A stretch of 41,582 bases of DNA, taken from positions 1 through 41,582 of the IMG/VR virus record IMGVR_UViG_3300032118_003142; one strand, given 5' to 3'. The DNA is from a virus. A model generated the notes under the pieces. It saw nothing but the letters and a program-made list of their open reading frames with translations, searched no databases and was not told the DNA's origin. Below, in pieces: positions 7,364 to 13,741 of the stretch (its first letter is position 1; each line of letters starts with the position of its first letter). The position numbers and the translations under genes were made by a program.

Positions 7364-8236
7364 ATGGCCAAGCTAGCGGTGCATCTGATCCTGCCAAACC
7401 CGGACCAGCCGCGGAGCAACTTCGACGCGGAGGAACTGCGGTGCCTGGCGCAGTCGATACGCGAGCGGGGGCTGATCCAGCCCCTAGTGGTGGAGCGAGC
7501 CGCGGGAAAGCGCTTCATCCTGGTGGATGGGGAGCGCAGGCTGCGGGCCGTGAAACTGCTGGGCTGGATGAAGGTGGAGGTGGTGGTGCGGCGGGGAGTC
7601 AATCACGCGGGGCGAGGCAGGCTGGTGGATGCGCTGGTGGCGAACATCCAGCGGGAAGATCTGGGGCCGATCGACGAGGCGAAGGCCTACGCGGCGCTGC
7701 ATCACCAGCTGGGCAGCGTGCGGGCAGTCTCGGAGAAACTGGGAGTGCACGACGAGCTGATCACGAACCGGCTGAAGATGCTGAAGCTGACCGGGTCGGT
7801 GCAGGCGATGTTCCAGGCGAAGCAGTTGCCACTGGATGGGCAGCTGATCCAGCGGCTGACGGAGCTGCGGCCAGCGGAGCAGGAGCGGGCAGCAGCGACG
7901 GGCGTGGCGCGAGGCTGGACGACGTATGCGCTGCGCAAGGCGGCGGTGAAACGGCCCGGCAAGAGCAAGCCGTCGGCGGTGGAGGTGCAACCCCAGAGGA
8001 CCCTGCGGAAGTTGGCCGAGGAAGAGGCGGATGCGAAGTTGGCCGGGCATTTCGATGCGCTGGTGCTGGTGGCCGACTGGCAGAGGCTACCGAAGCCGAT
8101 CGTCGAGGTAGCACGGAAGTCATGCCAGGCCTGTATTCTTTACAAGGAAGCCCGGCGGGCGATGTGTGAGCGGTGCCCGCTGCCGGACTTCCTGGTGAGG
8201 TTCAAGCTGCAATACGTTCAAGCAGAGTCGAAATGA
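7364..8236 (+). CDS. ParB-like protein 1 (ParB/Srx nuclease-partition fold)
   Basis: This 290-residue protein has a ParB N-terminal domain: 'ILPNPDQPRSNFDAEELRCLA', 'SIRERGLIQPLVV', the CTPase/DNA-binding box 'DGERRLRA' and 'NIQREDLGPIDEAKAY'. A helix-turn-helix follows ('GSVRAVSEKLGVHDELITNRLKML'). The C-terminus has two Cys pairs (CQAC ... CERC) that could bind zinc. I start it at ATG 7364, because the frame upstream is iteron DNA, although it remains open back to 7001. The role is inferred to be partition, replication control or regulation through the GTGAAGA sites immediately upstream. No ParA ATPase is encoded in the window, so classical ParABS partition is not demonstrated. Confidence 0.75.
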   Translation: MAKLAVHLILPNPDQPRSNFDAEELRCLAQSIRERGLIQPLVVERAAGKRFILVDGERRLRAVKLLGWMKVEVVVRRGVNHAGRGRLVDALVANIQREDLGPIDEAKAYAALHHQLGSVRAVSEKLGVHDELITNRLKMLKLTGSVQAMFQAKQLPLDGQLIQRLTELRPAEQERAAATGVARGWTTYALRKAAVKRPGKSKPSAVEVQPQRTLRKLAEEEADAKLAGHFDALVLVADWQRLPKPIVEVARKSCQACILYKEARRAMCERCPLPDFLVRFKLQYVQAESK

Positions 8237-8250
8237 CGTGCGGGATGCTT

Positions 8251-8313
8251 TTCCCTGCCCCACGAGGGGCAGGGATCTATGACGATGGCGGCTCGACACC
8301 GCCTCGCGACGGG
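8251..8313 (+). repeat. F1 double-hairpin element, copy 2
   Basis: Hairpin 1 is CCCTGCCCC-acga-GGGGCAGGG (8253-8274). Hairpin 2 is GGCGG (8287-8291)/CCGCC (8299-8303). The 3' end CGCGACGGGAG merges with the ribosome-binding site of ParB2 (ATG 8322). Confidence 0.8.
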
Positions 8314-8321
8314 AGAACACG

Positions 8322-10061
8322 ATGAAGGAGATACGAGTTCCGCTGGAATTGATCGAGCCCAATCCGTATCAGGTGCGCCTGGCGGAGGATCCGGGGGTCG
8401 TGGAAGCGATCGCTGCGAGCATCGAGACGAACGGGCTGTTGCAGGTGCCGACCGCACGGCCTTCGACGGTGCAGCGCCCGGACGGGAAGTACGGCTGGCA
8501 ACTGGCCTTCGGGCACTCGCGCTTCGCGGCATACACGTACCTGGCCAGCCAGGGCAAGGCCGAATTTGTGGACATGCCGCTGGTGATGCGCGAGCTCACC
8601 GATCGGCAGATGTTCGAGATGGCCGTGGCGGAGAACGTACAGCGGCGGGACCTGAGCCCGATCGAGGAGGCCCAGGCGATGTGGCGCGCCACGGACGACT
8701 TCAAGCTGACGTCGGCCGAGGTCGGGGTGCTCTTCGGCATGTCGGACGCAACCGTGCGCGGCAAGATGCGGCTGCTGGACTTGCCCCAGCAGGTCCGGGC
8801 GCAGGTGCAATCCGGCGAACTGACCGAGGGCGTGAGCCGATCACTGCTGACGGCCGCCAAGGTGCTGCCCGAGAAGCGGATCGTGGTGATGGCGAAGGAG
8901 ATGGCGAAGGGCGGCTACCAGGACGCGTCGGAGATCGTCGGCAACGAGCTGCGGCTGGGCATGCACGAGATGTGGGGCCGCTGGGACAAGGACAAGGAGC
9001 CCCGCGGCGGGGATCAGCTGTGGCCGTTGCCGTGGAAACACCCAGGGCTGCCGGAGCTGACGCCGGGGGAGGCGGTGAAGGCGCTGGAGCTGAAGATCAA
9101 GCCGCAGCAGATCAAGGGCCTGATCGACGCGGCGAATGACGGCACCGACTTCAAGGGCGATGGATCGGAGGATCCCGAACTGGTGCAGAAGATCCAGCTG
9201 CTGGTGAACCCGCCGATATGTACCGAGTGCCCGGTGTATGTGCGCCTGGATGGTGTGCATTACTGCGGTCTGAAGTCCTGCTGGAGCCGGAAGAAGAGTG
9301 CGTTCGTGCAGCAGGAGTTCGCCAAGGTTGTAGCGGCGACGGGCATCGCCGAATACGACAAGGCCAAGGATGGGCCGGTGCGGAAGTCTGACTGGAACAG
9401 CCGCGAGGCTTTCAAGAAGCTGTTCAAGGAGAAGGATGAATTCCTGCGGCTCGTCCTGCACCTGAGCGATTACCATGCTGACGACATCACCGGCAGTCAT
9501 TACGCGGCCGTGGTGGATGTGAAGCCGAAGCGAGTGGAGGCAGCTAAGGAGAGGAAAGCGGCGGGGCAAAGCGCTTATTCCGGCGTCACTCCCTCGACTC
9601 CCCAGGAAAAAGCCAAACAAGAACGGGAAAGCCAGCTGAGAGATAAGGCCCAGGAATTCTGTGAAGCGGCGATTCCCGTGTTCGCGGAAGCTCTTAAAGG
9701 ACTGGAGAACGTCGCGGTCCTAAAGGAATTAGCGAGGGCTACGGGCACATTCAGTTTTCCGTCGGATGCGCTCCCAAAAGCAAAGCGACTGCAAATCCTG
9801 AGACAGGACGTAACCAACAACCTGATGGAAGAGGGCGACATCCTGCCTTTTGACTTCTTCCATAAAGGTCCTGTGATCGTTGCGAAGCACCTGGAGAAAG
9901 TGGCGGCGGAGTGGGGCGTGAAGCTGCCGAAGGACTGGCACGAGCGGGCGCAGAAGATGATGCCTATCCCTGCGACTCATGTCGCAGGGACTGGCGATGC
10001 GGGCTCGAAGCCCGCTCGCGGCGGGCGCAAGAAGAAGAGCAAGGAGAAGAAGAAGAGCTGA
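8322..10061 (+). CDS. ParB-like protein 2, large, with zinc-cluster domain
   Basis: This 579-residue protein has a ParB-type N-terminus: 'IEPNPYQVRLAEDPGVVEAIA', 'TNGLLQVP', 'LAFGHSRFAAY' at the position of GERRxRA, and 'NVQRRDLSPIEEAQAMW'. A helix-turn-helix comes next ('LTSAEVGVLFGMSDATVRGKMRLL'). The middle has a Cys-rich box (CTECPVYVRLDGVHYCGLKSC) like those in large phage and plasmid ParB homologues. The C-terminal half is helical and charged. Residues ~549-568 (ATHVAGTGDAGSKPARGG) are an in-frame F1 element, followed by a lysine-rich tail. It is clearly different from ParB1, so the genome carries two divergent ParB-like proteins. Targets are unknown. The GTGAAGA cluster is the obvious candidate. 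Confidence 0.75.
   Translation: MKEIRVPLELIEPNPYQVRLAEDPGVVEAIAASIETNGLLQVPTARPSTVQRPDGKYGWQLAFGHSRFAAYTYLASQGKAEFVDMPLVMRELTDRQMFEMAVAENVQRRDLSPIEEAQAMWRATDDFKLTSAEVGVLFGMSDATVRGKMRLLDLPQQVRAQVQSGELTEGVSRSLLTAAKVLPEKRIVVMAKEMAKGGYQDASEIVGNELRLGMHEMWGRWDKDKEPRGGDQLWPLPWKHPGLPELTPGEAVKALELKIKPQQIKGLIDAANDGTDFKGDGSEDPELVQKIQLLVNPPICTECPVYVRLDGVHYCGLKSCWSRKKSAFVQQEFAKVVAATGIAEYDKAKDGPVRKSDWNSREAFKKLFKEKDEFLRLVLHLSDYHADDITGSHYAAVVDVKPKRVEAAKERKAAGQSAYSGVTPSTPQEKAKQERESQLRDKAQEFCEAAIPVFAEALKGLENVAVLKELARATGTFSFPSDALPKAKRLQILRQDVTNNLMEEGDILPFDFFHKGPVIVAKHLEKVAAEWGVKLPKDWHERAQKMMPIPATHVAGTGDAGSKPARGGRKKKSKEKKKS
9967..10025 (+). repeat. F1 double-hairpin element, copy 3, in frame in ParB2
   Basis: Hairpin 1 is TCCCTGCGAC-tcat-GTCGCAGGGA (9967-9990). 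Hairpin 2 is GCGGGC-tcgaa-GCCCGC (9999-10015). The tail is TCGCGGCGGG. It is translated as part of the ParB2 C-terminus. Confidence 0.85.
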
Positions 10062-10090
10062 GACGGATCCGGTGATTGCATGAGGTGCTG

Positions 10091-10981
10091 ATGGCTGAGA
10101 AGAGACGACGGCGAGGGATGGATCTCGGGCGAGTGCTGCTATGGTCCGCGGTGATCGTCGAGGCGCCGCGCTGGGCGGGTGCGATGCTGGCGGCGGATCT
10201 GAAGGACATCTATCCCTGGCTGAGTGCGGGGCTGAACACGGCAAACATCCTGGCCGGCGTGGCCATGGGCATCGTGAACGTGGTGGCCACGGCCTACATG
10301 CTGGACGCGATGCGGAGAGAACGACCCACGATCATGGTGCGTCGATCCCTGCGACTCGTGTCGCCCTCTACCGAGGGCCTTCGGCAGGGACTTGCGGTGC
10401 GGGCTGGACGCCCGCCCGCGGCGGCGGTCGTCGTTGAAAAAGCAAATTGGCGATTCTACGGGATGCTGGTGTTCGTGGTGGGACTGCTGGCGCTGACGCC
10501 GTTCGTGCTGGCGCCGTTCATGGTGAGCCGGATGACAGGGGAGACGCTGGAGGCCGTGCTGGGGACCGTGCCCTGGCGATACGTCTGGGCGACGACGGTG
10601 GTGCTGGCGCCGATCTTCGTGATCGGCGGCGTGAGCTTCTCGCAGCCAGGCCTCGTGAGCCTGGGCGGGCAGCCCCTGGCCGCGAGTGAGGAGCCGGAGC
10701 TGGAAGGAACGGCGCGGGGATCGGACAGCAGGCCCAGCACTTTCGGCAAGTGGAGAACGTGGCGGAAGGTGCCGGATGCAGAGAGGAGGAAGATCGCGGG
10801 GATGAATGTGGACGAGGTGATGGCCGCATACGGGACGGAGGAGAGGACCGCATACAACTGGCTGCGGGATGCGCGGGCATTGGTGGGAGAGGCTCCCTTG
10901 GCGGCGAAGGCAGAGATTGCTTCGTCGCGGGAGGGCCCCGCTCCTCGCAACGACGGGAGAGGAAAGAGGCGAAAGCGATGA
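10091..10981 (+). CDS. Four-span membrane protein with C-terminal HTH-like segment
   Basis: The protein has 296 residues from ATG 10091 (GAGGTG upstream). Hydrophobic spans lie at about residues 13-35, 42-70, 120-143 and 160-180. A soluble tail carries 'MNVDEVMAAYGTEERTAYNWLRDAR', which looks like a DNA-binding helix-turn-helix or Mor-like motif. Two palindromic elements are translated in frame: F1 at ~86-112 (LRLVSPSTEGLRQGLAVRAG), in the loop between spans 2 and 3, and F2 at ~275-289 (EIASSREGPAPRND), near the C-terminus. Both sit in exposed, non-core positions. No family is recognised. A membrane-tethered regulator is possible, but this is inference. Confidence 0.55.
   Translation: MAEKRRRRGMDLGRVLLWSAVIVEAPRWAGAMLAADLKDIYPWLSAGLNTANILAGVAMGIVNVVATAYMLDAMRRERPTIMVRRSLRLVSPSTEGLRQGLAVRAGRPPAAAVVVEKANWRFYGMLVFVVGLLALTPFVLAPFMVSRMTGETLEAVLGTVPWRYVWATTVVLAPIFVIGGVSFSQPGLVSLGGQPLAASEEPELEGTARGSDSRPSTFGKWRTWRKVPDAERRKIAGMNVDEVMAAYGTEERTAYNWLRDARALVGEAPLAAKAEIASSREGPAPRNDGRGKRRKR
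10346..10426 (+). repeat. F1 element, copy 4, long variant, in frame
   Basis: Outer stem TCCCTGC/GCAGGGA encloses GAC-tcgt-GTC and an additional hairpin CCCTC-tacc-GAGGG. Hairpin 2 is GCGGGC-tggac-GCCCGC (10399-10415). The same long variant occurs at 31696 and 34152. Confidence 0.85.
10913..10955 (+). repeat. F2 palindromic element, second copy, in frame
   Basis: It has the same ends as the copy at 4853 (GAGATTGCTTCGTC ... CTCGCAACGACG), but the inner part differs. It is read in the same frame, giving EIASSREGPAPRND. Confidence 0.65.
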
Positions 10982-11232
10982 GCGGCACGACGTGGCAGGT
11001 GAAGCAGGTGCATTACCAGTGGATCAAGTTCGTGCAGGTGGATAGTCCCCGAAGGACGCAGATCTGGTCGTGCCGGAACCTGCGGAGCGATGACGAGCTG
11101 GGCGTGGTGCAGTGGTACGGGCCGTGGAGGCAGTATTGCTTCCTGGCGAAGACCGGCGTCGTGTTTTCGGCTGGCTGCCTGAAGGATGTCCAGACGTTCA
11201 TCGAGAACCTGATGGAAGCGAGGAAGAAATGA
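10978..11232 (+). CDS. 84-residue conserved phage-type hypothetical protein
   Basis: ATG 10978 overlaps the preceding stop by 4 nt, and the stop overlaps the next start (11229-11232). The sequence is rich in aromatics: 'YQWIKFVQVDSPRRTQIWSC', 'GVVQWYGPWRQYCF', 'VFSAGCLKDVQTFIENLMEA'. The middle motif looks like a compact beta-sheet domain closed by a helix. I recall similar short proteins in environmental phages as uncharacterised, and no function is assignable. Three cysteines are spread out rather than arranged as a metal site. Confidence 0.6.
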   Translation: MSGTTWQVKQVHYQWIKFVQVDSPRRTQIWSCRNLRSDDELGVVQWYGPWRQYCFLAKTGVVFSAGCLKDVQTFIENLMEARKK

Positions 11233-11840
11233 AGGAGTGGTCGATCATATTCAGCGGCGAGAGTGTGCGGGCGATCCTGGCTGGGAGGAAGACGCAGACC
11301 AGGCGGGTGGTGAAGCCGGCGGCCCGAGTGCGGATGATAGATGAGATCTACCAGAAGATGGGTCGCGTGGAGCTGCATCTCTGGGAGGGCGATGTTTTCT
11401 GCCCCTACGGTGATCCAGGCGACCGGGTTTGGGTGCGGGAGACGTGGGCACATGACGATCTGAATTGCCTGGATGTTCGATGCGGTAACAGAGACCATAT
11501 CTGGTGGCGAGCAAACGAGACGCCGATTGTGGCTGACAGTTTTGCGGGCGCCGCGCATTGGCGGTCATCAATCCACATGCCGCGCTGGGCGAGCAGGATC
11601 TCGCTGGAGATCATGAGCGTGCGAGTGGAGAGGCTGCAGGAGATCAGTGAGGCCGATGCCGAGGCCGAAGGCATCCATCTGAGCGGCCTGCCGGTGGAGG
11701 AACGCTACAACCACCCCCGGAAGCACATCATCGCATTCGCAGAGCTGTGGGATCTGATCAACGCAAAGAGCGGGCACCCCTGGGAGAGCAATCCGTGGGT
11801 GTGGGTGATCACGTTCAGGAAAATGGAACATGGCACATAG
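11229..11840 (+). CDS. ASCH/PUA-like phage protein (GRKTQTRR ... SIHMPRWASR)
   Basis: The protein has 203 residues. Diagnostic blocks in order are 'FSGESVRAILAGRKTQTRRVV', 'CPYGDPGDRVWVRETWAHDD', 'RSSIHMPRWASRISLEIMSV', 'RVERLQEISEADAEAEGI', and 'ELWDLINAK' with 'NPWVWVITFR' at the end. This is a very common family in tailed phages. Its first part resembles the ASCH/EVE-type RNA-binding fold. The exact function is unproven; RNA or modified-nucleotide recognition is the usual suggestion. It overlaps the genes on both sides (11229-11232 and 11830-11840), so it is in the same operon. Confidence 0.8.
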   Translation: MKEWSIIFSGESVRAILAGRKTQTRRVVKPAARVRMIDEIYQKMGRVELHLWEGDVFCPYGDPGDRVWVRETWAHDDLNCLDVRCGNRDHIWWRANETPIVADSFAGAAHWRSSIHMPRWASRISLEIMSVRVERLQEISEADAEAEGIHLSGLPVEERYNHPRKHIIAFAELWDLINAKSGHPWESNPWVWVITFRKMEHGT

Positions 11841-12027
11841 ATGCGCAAGATGCGGGCACTTGCGGGAGGCGCTGCTGGAGCGATTGTGGAACGGGCACAA
11901 CGGTTATCGGAAATACTGGCTGTGCGAGGGATGCGTCAAGGCGCTGGGTCCAGCAGCGGAAAGGACCTCACCCCCAGCCCCTCTCCCAAGGGAGAGGGGG
12001 GCGATAGGCAGGTCACGGCGGAGGTAG
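11830..12027 (+). CDS. Small zinc-ribbon protein with repeat-derived tail
   Basis: The protein has 65 residues, starting at ATG 11830 within the end of the previous gene. Two Cys pairs, 'CARC' at residues 5-8 and 'CEGC' at about 34-37, are separated by ~25 residues. This is consistent with a treble-clef or ribbon zinc site. The C-terminal ~20 residues (RTSPPAPLPRERGA...) are translation of an F3 palindrome at 11966-12000, so the original protein probably ended near residue 45. The function is not known. Confidence 0.5.
   Translation: MAHRCARCGHLREALLERLWNGHNGYRKYWLCEGCVKALGPAAERTSPPAPLPRERGAIGRSRRR
11966..12000 (+). repeat. F3 palindrome (CCTCACCCCC type), copy 1, in frame
   Basis: CCTCACCCCCAGCC is followed by CCCCTCTCCC (11978-11987)-aa-GGGAGAGGGG (11990-11999). 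It is translated at the end of the small zinc-ribbon protein. Other copies lie near 12446, 20092, 22493 and 29672. Confidence 0.75.
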
Positions 12028-12030
12028 GCG

Positions 12031-12564
12031 ATGGCTGAGGAGCAGGTGGTCTATGACGACGTGGGGCCGAACCTGACGCGGAACATGCTGATCATGCGCG
12101 TGGGGGCACCGGTGGACTGCGAGTCCTGGTGGGCGAAGCTGACGCCGGAGGCGCAGTTGCGATCGTCGTTGCTGGAGTTCGAGCTTGGGGAACGCGTGAA
12201 ACGGCACCACCTGCGGATCCAGTGGAAGCCCAGGGAACTGATCGGCTTCGCGCCGAAGGACCGCAGACTGAAGATCCCAGGTTGGAAGCCGAGGTTCCGG
12301 GTCAATGACGGCAAGGCCATTGCGGCAGTGATCTGGTGGCTGGACCAGGGAGAGTCGATCAGCGGGGGATTGCGGTCGGCGGCGGAACTGTACTGGGCAA
12401 GCACCGGGGTCTGGCCAGCGGTGGGATTAATGTGGAAGGAACCGCCAGCCCCCCAGCTGCCTTTGGCAGCGTCCCCCCATTTAGTAGAACACGAAATGGG
12501 GGGAGAAAGTCTCTCGGTGAGGATGGTGAAGTGGGTGCCGGTCGGATGCGTGGTTGTGCTCTGA
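12031..12564 (+). CDS. Hypothetical protein with repeat-derived C-terminal segment
   Basis: The protein has 177 residues from ATG 12031. Residues 1-135 look like a normal globular domain ('RNMLIMRVGAPVDCESWWAK', 'RHHLRIQWKPRELIGFAP', 'AAVIWWLDQGESISGGLRSA'). From about 139 to 158 (PPAPQLPLAASPHLVEHEMG) the protein is encoded by an F3-class palindrome at 12446-12503, after which 18 more residues follow. The family is not recognised. The insertion near the C-terminus suggests the repeat was tolerated outside the fold. Confidence 0.5.
   Translation: MAEEQVVYDDVGPNLTRNMLIMRVGAPVDCESWWAKLTPEAQLRSSLLEFELGERVKRHHLRIQWKPRELIGFAPKDRRLKIPGWKPRFRVNDGKAIAAVIWWLDQGESISGGLRSAAELYWASTGVWPAVGLMWKEPPAPQLPLAASPHLVEHEMGGESLSVRMVKWVPVGCVVVL
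12446..12503 (+). repeat. F3-related palindrome, copy 2, in frame
   Basis: There are two hairpins: GCTGCC-ttt-GGCAGC (12456-12470) and CCCCCCATTT (12473-12482)/AAATGGGGGG (12494-12503). It is read through in the 12031 gene. Confidence 0.7.
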
Positions 12565-12586
12565 GAAAAATCGAAAGGAGAAGATG

Positions 12587-12919
12587 ATGGGTAAGGTTGT
12601 GGTGGAAGAGGAAACCGAATTCGATAGGTTCAAATGCCTGAGTTGTGAGGGACACCCGCGCTTGGATCTCCGCAATGTTGAGGGCCACTTGCGCGATGTT
12701 CATCACATTGATCTTAGGCGGACGGTCCAGATTCTGGATGCAAGGACTTGGTATGAATACGAGTACCAACTCTTAATTCACGATTGTCGGCGCGGTAATG
12801 TGAGGCTGTTCTGGTCACACCGACGAATGCGGAATGAACCATTGTTCGGCCCGGATGAGAAACAGAAAGGAGACGAGAATGCGGTTGGGAGCGTTTATTG
12901 TCGTGCGCCTGAGGCCTGA
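12587..12919 (+). CDS. Small C2H2-type zinc-finger protein
   Basis: The protein has 110 residues. AAAGGAG precedes tandem ATGs at 12584 and 12587, and the second has the better spacing. Residues ~14-38 ('FKCLSCEGHPRLDLRNVEGHLRDVHH') contain C-x2-C and H-x4-H with a helix between, a C2H2/BED-like zinc finger. An aromatic segment ('ARTWYEYEYQLLIHD') and a basic tail follow. It is likely a nucleic-acid-binding accessory protein. Its last 41 nt overlap the next gene in another frame, so the C-terminal residues may be poorly constrained. Confidence 0.55.
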   Translation: MGKVVVEEETEFDRFKCLSCEGHPRLDLRNVEGHLRDVHHIDLRRTVQILDARTWYEYEYQLLIHDCRRGNVRLFWSHRRMRNEPLFGPDEKQKGDENAVGSVYCRAPEA

Positions 12920-13118
12920 AGAGAGCAATCTCCTTCGGGAGGTGCAACTATTCTGCAATGCATCGCCAACCCAGGCGATGCGGATTGTGCTGAACAGTTT
13001 CGCCGAAGGCATTATCGCGGGTTGGCCGCGGAAGAAGGGGGCACGCAGGGATATGGGACTTCTCCTGCGATCGCGGCAATTAAGGCGGGCCAGGCGGGGA
13101 AGGAATCCTGCCCGATGA
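12879..13118 (+). CDS. 79-residue ribbon-helix-helix-like protein
   Basis: Start ATG 12879 has a clear Shine-Dalgarno (AAAGGAG) 5 nt upstream. The N-terminal strand 'GAFIVVRLRPEESNLLREV' followed by two helices ('VQLFCNASPTQAMRIVLNSF') is compatible with an RHH/Arc-type DNA-binding fold. The C-terminal third is arginine-rich (LLLRSRQLRRARRGRNPAR). It overlaps the end of the zinc-finger gene by 41 nt. The inferred role is a small regulator, but the fold assignment is by eye. Confidence 0.45.
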   Translation: MRLGAFIVVRLRPEESNLLREVQLFCNASPTQAMRIVLNSFAEGIIAGWPRKKGARRDMGLLLRSRQLRRARRGRNPAR

Positions 13119-13130
13119 GAGGAAGCCGCA

Positions 13131-13373
13131 GTGGCTAGGAAGCCCCACGAATTCAAGATCACTGAGGTACCAGGTGACAAGTACAAGAGCTTGAAGGAGG
13201 CGTGGAAGGCGGTACTCCCGGCACTGGCTCAGATTCTGGCAGATGAGGTTCGGCTGATGTTGCGAGAGGGGAGCATTGTGAACGTGCATGGCGAAATTGT
13301 TTCGCCCGAAATGGTGCCCGAGGCAGAAAAGAGGGCGGCCGAACTTATGGCGGCGGAAGTGGGGATGCCATGA
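13131..13373 (+). CDS. 80-residue helical hypothetical protein
   Basis: GTG start at 13131 with GAGAGGAAG upstream; the stop overlaps the next ATG (13370-13373). It is mainly helical: 'SLKEAWKAVLPALAQILADEVRLMLREG', then 'PEMVPEAEKRAAELMAAE'. No motif is recognised. Coupling to the HNH gene is tight, so it may act with it, but nothing else supports a function. Confidence 0.5.
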   Translation: MARKPHEFKITEVPGDKYKSLKEAWKAVLPALAQILADEVRLMLREGSIVNVHGEIVSPEMVPEAEKRAAELMAAEVGMP

Positions 13374-13741
13374 GTAAATCCCCAGATGGTGGCCTTGGAG
13401 CGTCATATGCCCATAACCGGCGCGGAGCCGAGAGGCGCGGACTCGCTTGGGAGCTAAACCGCGATGCGTATAAGGTGCTTGTACAACAGGATTGTTTCTA
13501 CTGTGGGATACCAGCACAAACAGATAATCCGCGCATGGCTCCGCGCGTTGGAATAGATCGGATAGACAACGATCTCGGTTATGTGGATGGGAATGTGGTG
13601 CCCTGTTGCATGGATTGTAACCGGATGAAATCAGTCTTCACGCTAGATCACTTCTACGCAAAAATCGGCTTGATTTCAAGGGAACACACCGTGGAAATCC
13701 GTGCGGCCCTCTTGGCTCGGCAACTATGCCATGAAGATTGA
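13370..13741 (+). CDS. HNH-family endonuclease-like protein
   Basis: The protein has 123 residues. It carries the small phage HNH signature: 'DCFYCGIPA' (first Cys pair), 'VGIDRIDNDLGYVDGNVVPCC' (the D-R-x-D-N and G-Y-x-x-x-N core), and 'CMDCNRMKSVFTLDHF' (second Cys pair and terminal H). These would form a beta-beta-alpha metal site held by a zinc knuckle. Such stand-alone proteins are either homing endonucleases or packaging-linked nickases. This one is not next to the terminase genes. It overlaps the glycosyltransferase start by 11 nt. Confidence 0.8.
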   Translation: MSKSPDGGLGASYAHNRRGAERRGLAWELNRDAYKVLVQQDCFYCGIPAQTDNPRMAPRVGIDRIDNDLGYVDGNVVPCCMDCNRMKSVFTLDHFYAKIGLISREHTVEIRAALLARQLCHED

